This document shows, piece by piece, positions 39,523 through 47,460 of a DNA stretch of 47,460 nt. This DNA comes from an uncultured Muribaculaceae bacterium (lineage in GTDB: Bacteria; Bacteroidota; Bacteroidia; Bacteroidales; Muribaculaceae): assembly GCA_910585755.1 (NCBI GenBank), contig CAJUFH010000018.1, positions 1 through 47,460 of the forward strand, in the 5' to 3' direction. A model generated the notes under the pieces. That model had not been told where the DNA came from. It searched no databases and saw nothing but the letters and a program-made list of their open reading frames with translations. Position 1 is the stretch's first letter, and every line of letters starts with the position of its first letter. The position numbers and the translations under genes are program-made.

Positions 39523-39583
39523 CCCTCAAAAAAAGACAAAACAGGCCATTCGGTAGGTAAAATAATCACTGACTTTTATGTAT

Positions 39584-40066
39584 TTATTTTCGCGAGTAAC
39601 GGCGTTTGGTCGTCCTCCGCTGCTTATCCCTCCAGCGTTGGTAATTCTTCAGCAGGGCATCTTCTGTGATTGATTCTATTCCGTAGCGGCATAGAAACTG
39701 AAAAACCGAATCTTTGAACTGAATACCCTTTAAGTGCTTGTTTTCGTCCATAAGGTCGTGCAGCTCGGCCCACATCATAAGGCGCATTTTGTCGCCGAGG
39801 CGTTTTGCAGCTCGCGCCGACAGATAATTGAACTGCTCCGGCGATTTGCCTCCGGCCATATTCGCGTCGCGTCGGTCCGGCAATGCAAATTCCAGATTGC
39901 CGGATTCAAGCGGGCAGTTAACGGGTCGTTTCTGAAGTAGGTCGTAAACAAGTATGTAAATGTCGAGTTTCGAGGGGAATCGGACGGCACCGACTTCCGG
40001 GTCGAAGTATTTCCCCCGGATATACTCGGCCACATACTGTTCGACTTGAATCTTTACAGTAATCAT
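39584..40066 (-). CDS. Conserved-looking phage protein, unknown
   Basis: This 160-residue protein begins MITVKIQVEQYVAEYIRGKY and carries helical stretches (FNYLSARAAKRLGDKMRLMM, WAELHDLMDENKHLKGIQFK) and a very basic C-terminus (RWRDKQRRTTKRRYSRK). A basic tail with a helical core suggests nucleic acid binding. It is the first gene after the control region with the GTTAC array and a promoter at 40094-40101, so it is probably an early-late or late regulator. Similar genes lie at this place in other Bacteroidetes prophages as far as I recall; no function is known to me. Confidence 0.7.
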   Translation of the reverse strand: MITVKIQVEQYVAEYIRGKYFDPEVGAVRFPSKLDIYILVYDLLQKRPVNCPLESGNLEFALPDRRDANMAGGKSPEQFNYLSARAAKRLGDKMRLMMWAELHDLMDENKHLKGIQFKDSVFQFLCRYGIESITEDALLKNYQRWRDKQRRTTKRRYSRK

Positions 40067-40093
40067 AGAGGGCGATTTGATTGATTATGAGCG

Positions 40094-40101
40094 CAAAGTT
40101 A
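40094..40101 (-). promoter_or_regulatory. Late-region promoter -7 box
   Basis: TAACTTTG on the minus strand fits TAnnTTTG exactly and lies 28 bp before the ATG at 40066. It is likely the main promoter for the head genes. Confidence 0.55.
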
Positions 40102-40193
40102 CGAATAAATTCCGACAATAGGATATTATATAGGCGACTGTGTTATTATATTACCGACTTAGCCAAGATTTAACGCGAAAACTTTGTTTTTTT

Positions 40194-40436
40194 GTAACAC
40201 CGTTACAACCATTTGGAATCAAGCAATTTACACTCGTTACAGTTCAAAATTGCAGTTTGTAACGCCCCCTGCGTTTTGTTACTTTTTCACCTTTTCCTCC
40301 CTCCCCGAAAACGTGTAACAAACCGCAATTTTTTTGTTACGCCGATTGTTACCAAGTTTGTCACACCCTCTTTTTCTCTTAATTCCTTTGATTTTATATT
40401 GTTACCACCTTTTGCAAACATCTGTTACAAGGTAAC
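40194..40436. repeat. Array of eleven GTTAC/GTAAC motifs
   Basis: The motif starts at 40194, 40202, 40236, 40259, 40278, 40315, 40336, 40348, 40401, 40424 and 40432. Random expectation for both orientations of a 5-mer in 243 bp is under one. The outermost two on each side form inverted pairs: gtaac-acc-gttac on the left and gttac-aag-gtaac on the right. The region 40102-40493 has no gene and is AT-rich with T runs. This fits an origin of replication with iterons or a multi-site regulator array; which one is open. Confidence 0.65.
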
Positions 40437-40493
40437 AAAGATTTAGTAAGAAAAAGGAGGGGGTAAGGGGTGAGGTTCGGCAGTCGCGGTGTG

Positions 40494-40542
40494 GGTAAAA
40501 AGGAAGCCGGGCGGTCATGCGTGGTGCAAGTTCCGCCCGGCT
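40494..40542 (-). terminator. Intrinsic terminator after the second methyltransferase
   Basis: The arms agccgggcgg (40505-40514) and ccgcccggct (40533-40542) pair perfectly. On the minus strand they are followed by TCCTTTTTA. It separates the early transcript from the control region. Confidence 0.75.
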
Positions 40543-40568
40543 CACGGCTCGAAAATTGAAAAAATACC

Positions 40569-41054
40569 TTATCCATCAGTCTTCATAAAACAATACCACC
40601 GCGTCTTGCCCGAACGCCCGGTGATATGCCCGAATAACGGTTCTCGACCGAATCGTTTTAGAATCGGCGCGACTTTGATTTGTTCCTCGTTCCATTTGAA
40701 CACAAGAATGCCGAAAGGCTGCAATACTCTCCAGCACTCTGACAGACCTTGAGCAATGTCATTACGATAATCTGCTGTCAGCCGTCCGTATTTGGCCCGC
40801 ATATACGATGAATCACCACACCAACGGAGGTGGGGAGGGTCAAATACCACAAGCCGGAAAGTATCATCAGGAAAAGGCATACACCGAAAATCCGCCACAA
40901 CATCGGGATTCACTTCAATAGTTCGCCCGTCGCACAGTTCAAGAGTTTCCCGACGAATATCCATAAACATGGCCAAGGGATTGCTTTTGTCGTTCCAGAA
41001 GGAGCGGGAACCGCAACAAGCGTCAAGAATAGGCGGATAAGATTTATCGTTCAT
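40569..41054 (-). CDS. SAM-dependent methyltransferase (DPPH type)
   Basis: This protein has 161 residues from ATG 41054 (MNDKSYPPILDACCGSRSFW); the start overlaps the end of the gene at 41044 by 11 bases. The SAM-binding motif ILDACCGSRSFW and the catalytic-like VFDPPHLRWC (DPPH in place of DPPY) place it among nucleic-acid methyltransferases. Many Bacteroidetes phages carry such short proteins next to a cytosine methyltransferase. The target is unknown and it may be a DNA or RNA enzyme. It is the last gene of the early block before a terminator. Confidence 0.8.
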   Translation of the reverse strand: MNDKSYPPILDACCGSRSFWNDKSNPLAMFMDIRRETLELCDGRTIEVNPDVVADFRCMPFPDDTFRLVVFDPPHLRWCGDSSYMRAKYGRLTADYRNDIAQGLSECWRVLQPFGILVFKWNEEQIKVAPILKRFGREPLFGHITGRSGKTRWYCFMKTDG

Positions 41055-41277
41055 AAGGATTCCGGGGTGATATTGGTTCGTCTGGAGTTTCCCATGTCGG
41101 GTGGCGGTGTCCGTGCAGTAATTCGCATAAATTACGCGCATGAATTCCGGCGCGATGACATTCCCTGTTAAAATCATCGTCAAACGTTCCTTCCATTGCA
41201 TACAGGGTTTCCAACAATTCGCGTATTTCGTCGGCTTCGTTTCTTGCAAGCGAAATGCGGTCTTTATCTTTCTTCAT
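41044..41277 (-). CDS. Small protein between two methyltransferases
   Basis: This 77-residue protein has a helical N-terminus (RISLARNEADEIRELLETLY) and a His/Pro-rich end (ELLHGHRHPTWETPDEPI). It overlaps both neighbours by 4 and 11 bases and is translationally coupled. No motif recognised. A Cys/His group (CHRAGIHARNLCELLHGHRH) could bind a metal, but the spacing is not that of a known zinc finger. Confidence 0.6.
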   Translation of the reverse strand: MKKDKDRISLARNEADEIRELLETLYAMEGTFDDDFNRECHRAGIHARNLCELLHGHRHPTWETPDEPISPRNPYER

Positions 41278-42680
41278 AGAATGAACATACTTTTGAATAT
41301 CTGAAACAATACCACGGCTACAATCGAGTTTCCGGCAAGTTTGCGCTGCTGTGTTATTGAGATTCCGGCGGCTTGAATAGCGTTGATATATCGGTCGTCC
41401 AAGTCCATGAGGCGGAATGTCTCGCGTGGAGTGAACCGGCGAATCTTATAGCCGATATACACAAAATTGTTATCAGTATATGCTGAGGCAGTAACGGCCG
41501 GAGCGATTTCAAGAACATTCCCGGCGGCGTAGCCGTGGGACCTTTGTATCACCATAGGCTCGGCGACAAATTCCGCTGTGCTGCCTGTATTGCGGAAGTT
41601 TGAGGCACATACAGACCCGGCAAACTCTTTCAGGTGGCGAGACACCACAACGCCTTTGTTATCGCGTGTGTAGCCCAAAATCTTAGGCTCCGCCACGAGG
41701 CTGTCTTTCTCAACCGTGGTAATACAATTTGCCACAGTATCGCCGATTTCAATGCGTTGGGCTGTTTTTGCTCCCCGGCTGCGGTCTGACGGATTTTCGA
41801 TGTTCCGGCCTCTGAACGCACAGGCCACGGGTTCGGCCAGGCACGTATCGGTGGGATAATGGCCGTAACCGGCACAAATCGCACCGGCTATTCCTTGAGA
41901 AGTTTGGAAATTGGTGGCAAAGCCGCAACCTTCCGACAATTTGCGTTCACAATGCCCGATAATCATCTGAAGCTGCGGTACAGTAAGATAATAGTTATCC
42001 GTCACTTTCTGCTCCAGTATATGGCGGAGGCGACGCTTCGGGGCTGCTGTTTCGGGGAATATGAACGGTTTGTGTTCTCCGAGGATTGAAACCATAAAAA
42101 CACGTTGCCGATTCTGGGGAATCCCGAAATCCCGTGCATTGAGTACCTTCCAGTAATTGGAATAGCCCTGAGCCTCCAGCCACTCGCGCCAGCGTTTGAA
42201 GTTATCGGCGTGTTTCTTGAATGTCAACGCCTTTACATTCTCCATAAGGAGGTATCGTGGACGTTTAGCCTCGATAGCGCGGGCGCATTCCCACAATAAC
42301 GATGAACGGGTGCCGGAACCCTCCGCGAATCCGCGTTGCTTCCCGGCGGTACTTATATCCTGACAAGGGAATGAATAGGTGAATAAATCAAAGTCGGGCA
42401 TTTCCGCACTGGTCCAGTCTATCAGCGTAATATCCCCGTAGTTGGGAAATCTTTCCGTAATTTCCTTTGTCGGAGTGTATGCCTTTATATCGAGACGGTC
42501 GATTCTTTCGCCGGCAAGACGCGGATCGCGGGCGGCGTAATATGCCGCCACTGCGTAGCGGTCAATTTCCGAAAAGCCCACCACCTCGTAATCAAAAGAG
42601 GGATAAGCCGTTTTCAGTCGTTCGAGGGCTATTGACTGACTGCCATAACCGGCGAACGCTTCAAATACTCGTAATTTCAT
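41274..42680 (-). CDS. dcm: DNA (cytosine-5) methyltransferase
   Basis: This 468-residue enzyme has the C5 motifs in order: FAGYGSQ (I, 9-15), SFPCQD (IV, catalytic Cys106), ENVK (VI, about 146-149), QNRQRVF (VIII) and GNSIVA (X, about 452). The target-recognition region lies between VIII and X (about 225-430). No cognate endonuclease gene is present, so it is an orphan and could protect the phage from restriction. Its start overlaps the end of the PP-loop gene by 4 bases. Confidence 0.95.
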   Translation of the reverse strand: MKLRVFEAFAGYGSQSIALERLKTAYPSFDYEVVGFSEIDRYAVAAYYAARDPRLAGERIDRLDIKAYTPTKEITERFPNYGDITLIDWTSAEMPDFDLFTYSFPCQDISTAGKQRGFAEGSGTRSSLLWECARAIEAKRPRYLLMENVKALTFKKHADNFKRWREWLEAQGYSNYWKVLNARDFGIPQNRQRVFMVSILGEHKPFIFPETAAPKRRLRHILEQKVTDNYYLTVPQLQMIIGHCERKLSEGCGFATNFQTSQGIAGAICAGYGHYPTDTCLAEPVACAFRGRNIENPSDRSRGAKTAQRIEIGDTVANCITTVEKDSLVAEPKILGYTRDNKGVVVSRHLKEFAGSVCASNFRNTGSTAEFVAEPMVIQRSHGYAAGNVLEIAPAVTASAYTDNNFVYIGYKIRRFTPRETFRLMDLDDRYINAIQAAGISITQQRKLAGNSIVAVVLFQIFKSMFIL

Positions 42681-43616
42681 AAAATCGAAAAAAGGTTTGC
42701 CGGTTCTTCATCAGGAAGGAAGCGGCCGTTAACTTGTAATGCTTTTCGCATGGCTTCGCGGAATGATACCCCGTTATTGGTGTAACCCATAATCATATCA
42801 TAACATTTGGGGTGTTCCCGCAAAAGCGTATCAAATCGCGTATCATCTGCGAACTGTGAACCGAATCCGCAACCCATACAGCCTGTTCTTGCCGCCCCTT
42901 TATGATAGATTTCGGCGATTGGTAGATTTTGAGCGCGAATGTATTCCCAAATATCGGCTTCGGTCCAAATCGAAAGCGGCTTACTTGCCGGAGATTCCCC
43001 GAAAACGTTGCAGCCGCCTTGCCTTAGATACTGTGTTTCGCGTAATTTGCTTTCGGCGGCCATAGTTCCGACAATCGGACGGCGACCGGTTTCCCGCTCG
43101 AATCGGTGAAAAGGCTCCTTTTTTAATTTGTTGCAACACATTGCCGAAGTCTCGTAAGGCTCTGTCAATAGGTAACGCCATTTCAAAGCAAGCCTGAATT
43201 TACCGTTGCCCATATATATCCCGGCGGTCTTGGAATGTGGATTTATCCTTACTTTGTGAACCCTGTCCGCTGTTTCTTTTCCGATAAGAGGAAAGACGTA
43301 TTTCGCCCATATCTGGCGCGGTGTGAATTGCGGGCGAATAATGCTAATGACAGCCCCGGCAGCTTGCGTCTGGCGCACAAACTTGATTATTTCGGGATAT
43401 TCGTTGCCGGTATTGCAGAACACCGCGAGAATGTCCGGGAAAAGAACCCGGCAAAGGTGCAATAAAACCGTGCTGTCTTTCCCTCCCGAAAAGGAACAAT
43501 AAACCTTATCAAGTCCACCTAAACGGGAAACAAAAGTGTCAATCGTTCCGAGGGTATGGTCGATTTTTTTGTGATAGCGTCCAGCGTTGCCGGGCTTCCA
43601 GTGTCTTGCTATCCAT
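42677..43616 (-). pseudogene. PAPS-reductase-like PP-loop gene with a frameshift at an A7 run
   Basis: From ATG 43616 the frame gives MDSKTLEARQRWTLSQKN and stops soon after. If the seven-A run (43564-43570 on the plus strand as T7) had six A, the frame would join QKIDHTLGTIDTFVSRLGG and reach the PP-loop SGGKDSTVLL. In the second frame no ATG, GTG or TTG exists before the PP-loop; the first is a TTG at 43462, past the motif. The rest has CC (AMCCNK) and TGCMGCGFG, giving CC-X84-CXXC, the layout of the [4Fe-4S] in APS reductases. Either a true frameshift, an assembly error, or programmed slippage. The family resembles DndC/PAPS reductases. Confidence 0.75.
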
Positions 43617-43628
43617 AACGGTAACAGT

Positions 43629-46550
43629 TTAGAAGGGTAGTTTTTCCTGTTGCGGGGGTTGTGGGGGTGGATTCTTGATTCTGTCCGATTCGGCTACCGT
43701 GCGGAGATAAATCATTTCTTTCTGCACTTTCTTATGTGTAACCGGGTCTTCAATTCTCCGCATGATTCTCTGTCCGCTGTTGCATAGGTCTTGCGGATTC
43801 AGTTCTGCGACATATTCGCACGTATAGCAAAAGCCTTTCAGTGCTTTGGTAAACCTCTGCATTGACCATTTATGATTGCCGGAAAAACTCTTGAAGGCGT
43901 TAAACGCCTCTTCCCTGACAATTTCGGTATTCAGGTGGTCGCCGTTTCCGTTCTCATCGACAGAGAAATACATTTCGGCCCAGTCTTGGAAGTTGTCGCC
44001 CATATCCCGGAGGAACTTGCGGAAAATGATATTGTCAATCCGTGGCTCGATTTTTACCGGCATATTCGCGACAGAAAGATAGAATCGGACGCATTGCATG
44101 AAGAAATTTATATCTGCCTCCCATTCCGCCTCTGTATAGGTTGACGAATATAAATCTTTGTTGAAATCGTCGTAAATACGCCGTGTTTCGAGGTAGTCGT
44201 TATCTTCCGTCTGCTGGTGGTAGTAATCGGAGAACACAACAAAGAGCATACGGCCGACGCTTGAACCGTCAAATTCTTTCGGCACATAGTTTGTGGTAAA
44301 CGCAAACTTCGGGGCCTCGTTGAATTTCAGTGTATAGGCTGAAACGTTCTTCGTGTTTATGGTTATGTCGGAGGTGATGTTGTCGTAAAACTGTTTGAAC
44401 GGCAGATATTCGTCGCAATCATCTACAACCACAATTCCGAGGTGTTTACTAATCTGCTCGAAAGCAAATTGATTTTCCAGAAGCCGGGGGTTGCGTCCGC
44501 TTATCTTCAGCCACCGTGTGATGTGGGAAAGTGCGCGGAACATGAAGGATTTGCCCGAACGTCCGTTGCATTGGTCGTTTTCGCCCACGATATTATCCAT
44601 TACGAACGGGGCCCATGCGCGGGAATCGGATTTGAAACGGTGCAGCATAAATCCGATTGTAAAAATCTTATTTATAAGACACTGTTTTTGTTCCTGTATC
44701 TCGGCAGGGGTGAGGCGCGGCCCGGCAATGTCGAATTTGTGTTCCTTGCGGTATGCCTCGATTTGCTCGGCAGTCCATTCGCCCGGCATTTGTTCCAGTT
44801 CCTTACGCCAATAGATACGCGATGAATTTATCAGGTATCTGAAGTAATTGGAGGTGTGGGGCTGAACCTCGATATTGAAATCTTCGCTGTCGTATCGTCC
44901 TTCCGGGTGGGTAATCTCGAACATAGCGGGAAGGAATCGAATATTATGCGGTATTACGTTTTCTTCCCAAACATAGCGTCCGCCGACGGAAATACGGTTT
45001 TCGTGCTTGGTTATTTCTTCGCCTGTTACTTCAGCCGAGAACGTCGGGAAATAAAAGAACTGCGAACGTTCGGTGTAGTTGGTGAAATCCGGGTCAGCCT
45101 CCCGCAATGCTTCGAGCGAGGAAAGGGAAAGTGTCGGGGTCGATAATATCAGGTTTCTGAGTTCTCTCGGCTGTCGCGTCTGAATAGACCATTTATGCAC
45201 AAATTCGCGTATTTCTTTCGGAGTAACAAGGGCTACGATATTGCCTGTAATATGGATAAATTGTGTTGCCGGAGCGTGTTTGTCGCGGAGCGTATAGAAT
45301 CCGTTCAACATCAAAAATTCATGGAGACAGGAAATGTCGATACTATATTTGTAGCGGCCTTTGTTTTTTCCGTCCTCACCTTTTGCGCTTACCCATTGGC
45401 GGGTCCAGAACTTCGCCGGGGTTGCAAGTTCGAGAAGTCCGCGAAAATCACTGTTGTTTTTCCAAATCTCTATCCAATCCCGGAAGTCTTTCCGGGGGTT
45501 GCCACGGTGGTCTCGGTAATTAGTGAGTTCGTCGGGCAGCCATATCGTATGAATGTCGATGAAACGCAAAGCAAGTTTCGTTCCTCTATCTCGCCCGGTC
45601 GTGTCGATGTCCGGGATATTATAGACGGTTTCGACATATCGGGTTATCTGACTGTATTCTTCTTGCGAAACATTGTATGACTCGGAGTTGAACCACAGAG
45701 GGTGGTAGCCGAGGGAACGGACGCAAATCGCGTCGCGCTCACCGGAGCAAATGATGGCTTCCGGCAGCTTCTTTTCTTTGTATGGCTTGCCCTCGTTCGC
45801 CGGGTCTGTATTGAAGGCCCTTTCTTCAGCCTCGTTATATGTCCGATAGGCTGCGATAAGCTCAAACAGTCCGTTGATGTAACTTTGCGGCTTTTTACCT
45901 CTGGGCTGGTATTGGAATCGCCATTGCTTATCGGCGTTAAGAGGCTCGTATATCTTATAAAACCGGTCGGGTTTGCCGCTCGCGTCAGTAAACCAACATT
46001 CCCGCATAAAAATCGGATAATTTTCATTGGGGAACTTGTGTGTTGCTTCGCGGTTCTTTACAGATGTGAGACGTTTTACACGGTACCAGTGTAATGCTTT
46101 CAGATGTTCAGGGGTAACACGCGGCCCCATAATGGAACATTGGGATTTTGTAAATTCTTGGTCTATATCCCACGTATATTCCCCCTCCTGTTGCTCCGAG
46201 GTAGCCGGTTCGCGTCTTATATCCGGGCGATTGATTGAACGTGTTATTTCATCCTGTATGTTGAATATGGCCGAGAGGTCGAGGATTGCTTCAGTGAATG
46301 AAATACCCTTTGCCTCCATGTGTATCTGTATGGGGTCAACGGCGCGGCCTTCACCTCCGAAGTCAGTAAGTTTCCAGACTTGCCCCTTTGATGTCTTGAA
46401 CAGTTTTACCCGTGCGCTCGGTGTCCGTTCATCAGGACGGGCACGGAACGGTTTGTTTGTCCGTGCCGATTCCACAGCCTCCGGGTAATGCAGCGCGATG
46501 ATACGGAGGCCGTCGTCGGTTGCCGCGTATAGCCTTTCAGGTGTTACCAT
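43629..46550 (-). CDS. Primase-helicase (toprim and SF3 type)
   Basis: This 973-residue protein unwinds DNA and makes primers for phage replication. The N-terminal third includes a toprim-like stretch (EAIICSGERDAICVRSLGYH at about 265-285). The C-terminal part has a helicase P-loop GRSGKS (about 663-668) and Walker B-like VVVDDCDEY, with sensor-like residues in KFAFTTNYVP. It matches the layout of plasmid/phage SF3 primase-helicases of Bacteroidetes. The C-terminus ends with a Pro/Gln-rich stretch (NPPPQPPQQEKLPF). Three ATTAC repeats precede its start. The PP-loop gene follows 12 bp later. Confidence 0.88.
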   Translation of the reverse strand: MVTPERLYAATDDGLRIIALHYPEAVESARTNKPFRARPDERTPSARVKLFKTSKGQVWKLTDFGGEGRAVDPIQIHMEAKGISFTEAILDLSAIFNIQDEITRSINRPDIRREPATSEQQEGEYTWDIDQEFTKSQCSIMGPRVTPEHLKALHWYRVKRLTSVKNREATHKFPNENYPIFMRECWFTDASGKPDRFYKIYEPLNADKQWRFQYQPRGKKPQSYINGLFELIAAYRTYNEAEERAFNTDPANEGKPYKEKKLPEAIICSGERDAICVRSLGYHPLWFNSESYNVSQEEYSQITRYVETVYNIPDIDTTGRDRGTKLALRFIDIHTIWLPDELTNYRDHRGNPRKDFRDWIEIWKNNSDFRGLLELATPAKFWTRQWVSAKGEDGKNKGRYKYSIDISCLHEFLMLNGFYTLRDKHAPATQFIHITGNIVALVTPKEIREFVHKWSIQTRQPRELRNLILSTPTLSLSSLEALREADPDFTNYTERSQFFYFPTFSAEVTGEEITKHENRISVGGRYVWEENVIPHNIRFLPAMFEITHPEGRYDSEDFNIEVQPHTSNYFRYLINSSRIYWRKELEQMPGEWTAEQIEAYRKEHKFDIAGPRLTPAEIQEQKQCLINKIFTIGFMLHRFKSDSRAWAPFVMDNIVGENDQCNGRSGKSFMFRALSHITRWLKISGRNPRLLENQFAFEQISKHLGIVVVDDCDEYLPFKQFYDNITSDITINTKNVSAYTLKFNEAPKFAFTTNYVPKEFDGSSVGRMLFVVFSDYYHQQTEDNDYLETRRIYDDFNKDLYSSTYTEAEWEADINFFMQCVRFYLSVANMPVKIEPRIDNIIFRKFLRDMGDNFQDWAEMYFSVDENGNGDHLNTEIVREEAFNAFKSFSGNHKWSMQRFTKALKGFCYTCEYVAELNPQDLCNSGQRIMRRIEDPVTHKKVQKEMIYLRTVAESDRIKNPPPQPPQQEKLPF

Positions 46551-46555
46551 ATCAT

Positions 46556-46575
46556 ATTACAAATTACATAATTAC
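46556..46575 (-). promoter_or_regulatory. Three ATTAC repeats before the primase-helicase
   Basis: attac occurs at 46556, 46563 and 46571 with spacing of 7-8 bp, just upstream of the start at 46550. It may be a regulator or replication-protein site. In 46576-46688 there is a small hairpin with perfect arms ccgatttt/aaaatcgg around 46603-46621 and a C7 run, but no gene. Confidence 0.35.
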
Positions 46576-46688
46576 AAAAATTTATGGCGGTTTTTACCCC
46601 CCCGATTTTCTTAAAATCGGTTGAGCCAGTTATTGTTCCGCAAAATTGCCGAGAATCGGCGTTCGCGGGAAGGACGGCCAAAACGTTG

Positions 46689-46865
46689 TTATTCATATTG
46701 GAAGATGTTTAGTTGAATACAGTAGCCGAAAGACTTCAGCCGGGCTTCGATTCTTTCGGAGCGATTCACCTCCGGCACAGTGGCCACCCTTTGGTTCTTG
46801 GCAAAGACATAGCCACGGCGACGCGCATAGTAGCGGAGGTTATACAACGCTTTAGGTTCTTGCAT
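46689..46865 (-). CDS. Small basic protein
   Basis: This 58-residue protein from ATG 46865 begins MQEPKALYNLRYYARRRGYV and is rich in Arg, Lys and Tyr, suggesting nucleic-acid binding. It overlaps the end of the gene at 46852 by 14 bases. The frame is open further upstream but overlaps that gene there. No family recognised; probably an early phage gene. Confidence 0.6.
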   Translation of the reverse strand: MQEPKALYNLRYYARRRGYVFAKNQRVATVPEVNRSERIEARLKSFGYCIQLNIFQYE

Positions 46866-47133
46866 TGGAAACAGAAACGTCGGTATCGTATATTGCCGAT
46901 ATGGCATTGCAAACAATGTCTGTAAGTTCGCCCATTGGGAGGTCATGAGAAATACGGACACAACCGTTTTTATCATCATCAAAGAACACTTCGGTGGCTT
47001 CAATGCCTCCGGCTTCGTTGATTTTATCGGCGATTTTGAGTGGCAGACGTTTGTGTTTTATCGTCAGCATTGCGCGTTCTGCGCTGGCGTTAAGTATGGC
47101 GGAATATGCGCCAAAGGTGATTTCTTTTTTCAT
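46852..47133 (-). CDS. Small early phage protein
   Basis: This 93-residue protein begins MKKEITFGAYSAILNASAER and contains TIKHKRLPLKIADKINEAGG, followed by a region rich in Asp (VFFDDDKNGCVRISHDLPMG). The helix-strand pattern is compatible with a small regulator. Next to it lie a DNA-binding-like protein (47174) and a small basic protein (46689). No family recognised. Confidence 0.6.
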   Translation of the reverse strand: MKKEITFGAYSAILNASAERAMLTIKHKRLPLKIADKINEAGGIEATEVFFDDDKNGCVRISHDLPMGELTDIVCNAISAIYDTDVSVSNART

Positions 47134-47173
47134 TTTTCGAGTAGGTTAATATACCTCCCCGGAGGTCGGACGC

Positions 47174-47431
47174 TTACGCCTTCGCCCCTCCCTCCGGCTT
47201 GGTAATTGTGAATATTTCTTTTCCTGACACCTGAAGGCTCACACGGTTGATGTCTCTTTGCGAGGCCGGACGTATGGAACAGTTTCCATAAACCCAGTTG
47301 TTAACCGTGTGCAGCGGCACAAGGCAAGCGTCAACCAAAAGGTGCTTCGTCTTGTTATAGTCCTTGCGTGGCAAAGAATCAAGCCAACCGCGTAAAATTT
47401 CGTTTGGTGAAGAATCCAAATAGAAACGCAC
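47174..47431 (-). CDS. Small DNA-binding-like protein
   Basis: This 85-residue protein has a HTH-like core (about 30-55: HLLVDACLVPLHTVNNWVYG), where the phrase VNNWVYGNCSI resembles the recognition helix of XRE-type regulators. The N-terminal part (ILRGWLDSLPRKDYNKTK) is helical. It is the first complete gene from the right, so it probably belongs to the early regulatory region that continues past the edge. It could be a Cro-like or replication regulator. Confidence 0.65.
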   Translation of the reverse strand: MRFYLDSSPNEILRGWLDSLPRKDYNKTKHLLVDACLVPLHTVNNWVYGNCSIRPASQRDINRVSLQVSGKEIFTITKPEGGAKA

Positions 47432-47460
47432 GATTTTGCCAACAAACCGCTGAATAAAAG

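Noticed and set aside
46603..46621. Hairpin ccgatttt/aaaatcgg as terminator
   Set aside because: No T run follows on either strand; it is noted only as a small stem.
1..47460. CRISPR arrays and tRNA genes
   Set aside because: Reading both strands I saw no spaced direct repeats of array type and no cloverleaf with a plausible anticodon arm.

Overview
The window is most of a Bacteroidales prophage together with its left junction. Evidence for the host group: many start regions lack Shine-Dalgarno sequences but carry the Bacteroidetes -7 promoter motif TAnnTTTG upstream. The tyrosine recombinases, the phage proteins and the giant tail protein are also of the kinds found in gut Bacteroidales phages. 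The genus cannot be read from the sequence. The right end of the prophage is not in the window.

Layout. At 1-820 (minus) is the 5' part of a tyrosine recombinase that runs off the left edge and probably belongs to flanking DNA or another element. At 1250-2404 (plus) is the phage integrase, preceded by four copies of a short motif that look like arm-type binding sites. Every other phage gene is on the minus strand, so the biology reads from right to left. 47.4-40.6 kb holds early genes: small regulators, a toprim/SF3 primase-helicase, a PAPS-reductase-like PP-loop gene with a frameshift at an A7 run, a cytosine-5 DNA methyltransferase and a second methyltransferase. 40.57-40.07 kb is a control region with a terminator, eleven GTTAC/GTAAC motifs in 243 bp and a promoter. 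40.07-35.0 kb holds head genes: S49-type prohead protease and a major capsid protein with an N-terminal scaffold-like part and two C-terminal repeats. 34.9-34.2 kb is a HigBA-like toxin-antitoxin unit with its own promoter, operator and terminator. 34.1-29.6 kb holds an adenine/N4-cytosine type methyltransferase and the terminase genes. 29.3-28.5 kb is a second self-contained unit encoding a membrane protein, followed by a structured non-coding region. 28.5-26.1 kb holds small genes, two membrane proteins and a u-spanin-like lipoprotein. 25.8-11.5 kb holds portal, a PLD-like protein, tail completion proteins, lysozyme, a holin candidate, tape measure and tail hub proteins.

The most notable system is a complete diversity-generating retroelement (DGR) at 2.4-11.5 kb. 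A 2263-residue tail protein ends in an FGE/C-type-lectin-like domain whose last coding stretch is the variable repeat (VR, about 4808-4929). A template repeat (TR, about 4523-4644) lies just downstream of that gene, followed by a reverse transcriptase. Between positions 4528 and 4644, TR and VR differ at 12 sites, and 11 of these are adenines of the template strand. This is the hallmark of adenine-directed retro-mutagenesis. No Avd-type accessory gene is visible; the reverse transcriptase instead has a C-terminal extension of about 150 residues. The likely role of the cassette is to vary receptor binding by the phage tail.

Other points of interest are the possible homopolymer frameshift control in the PP-loop gene, the interleaved inverted repeats (pseudoknot/attenuator candidate) at 28.5-28.7 kb, the GTTAC array at 40.2-40.4 kb, the CotH-kinase-like and leucine-rich segments inside the diversified tail protein, and an 80-bp palindromic insertion at 27.0-27.1 kb.
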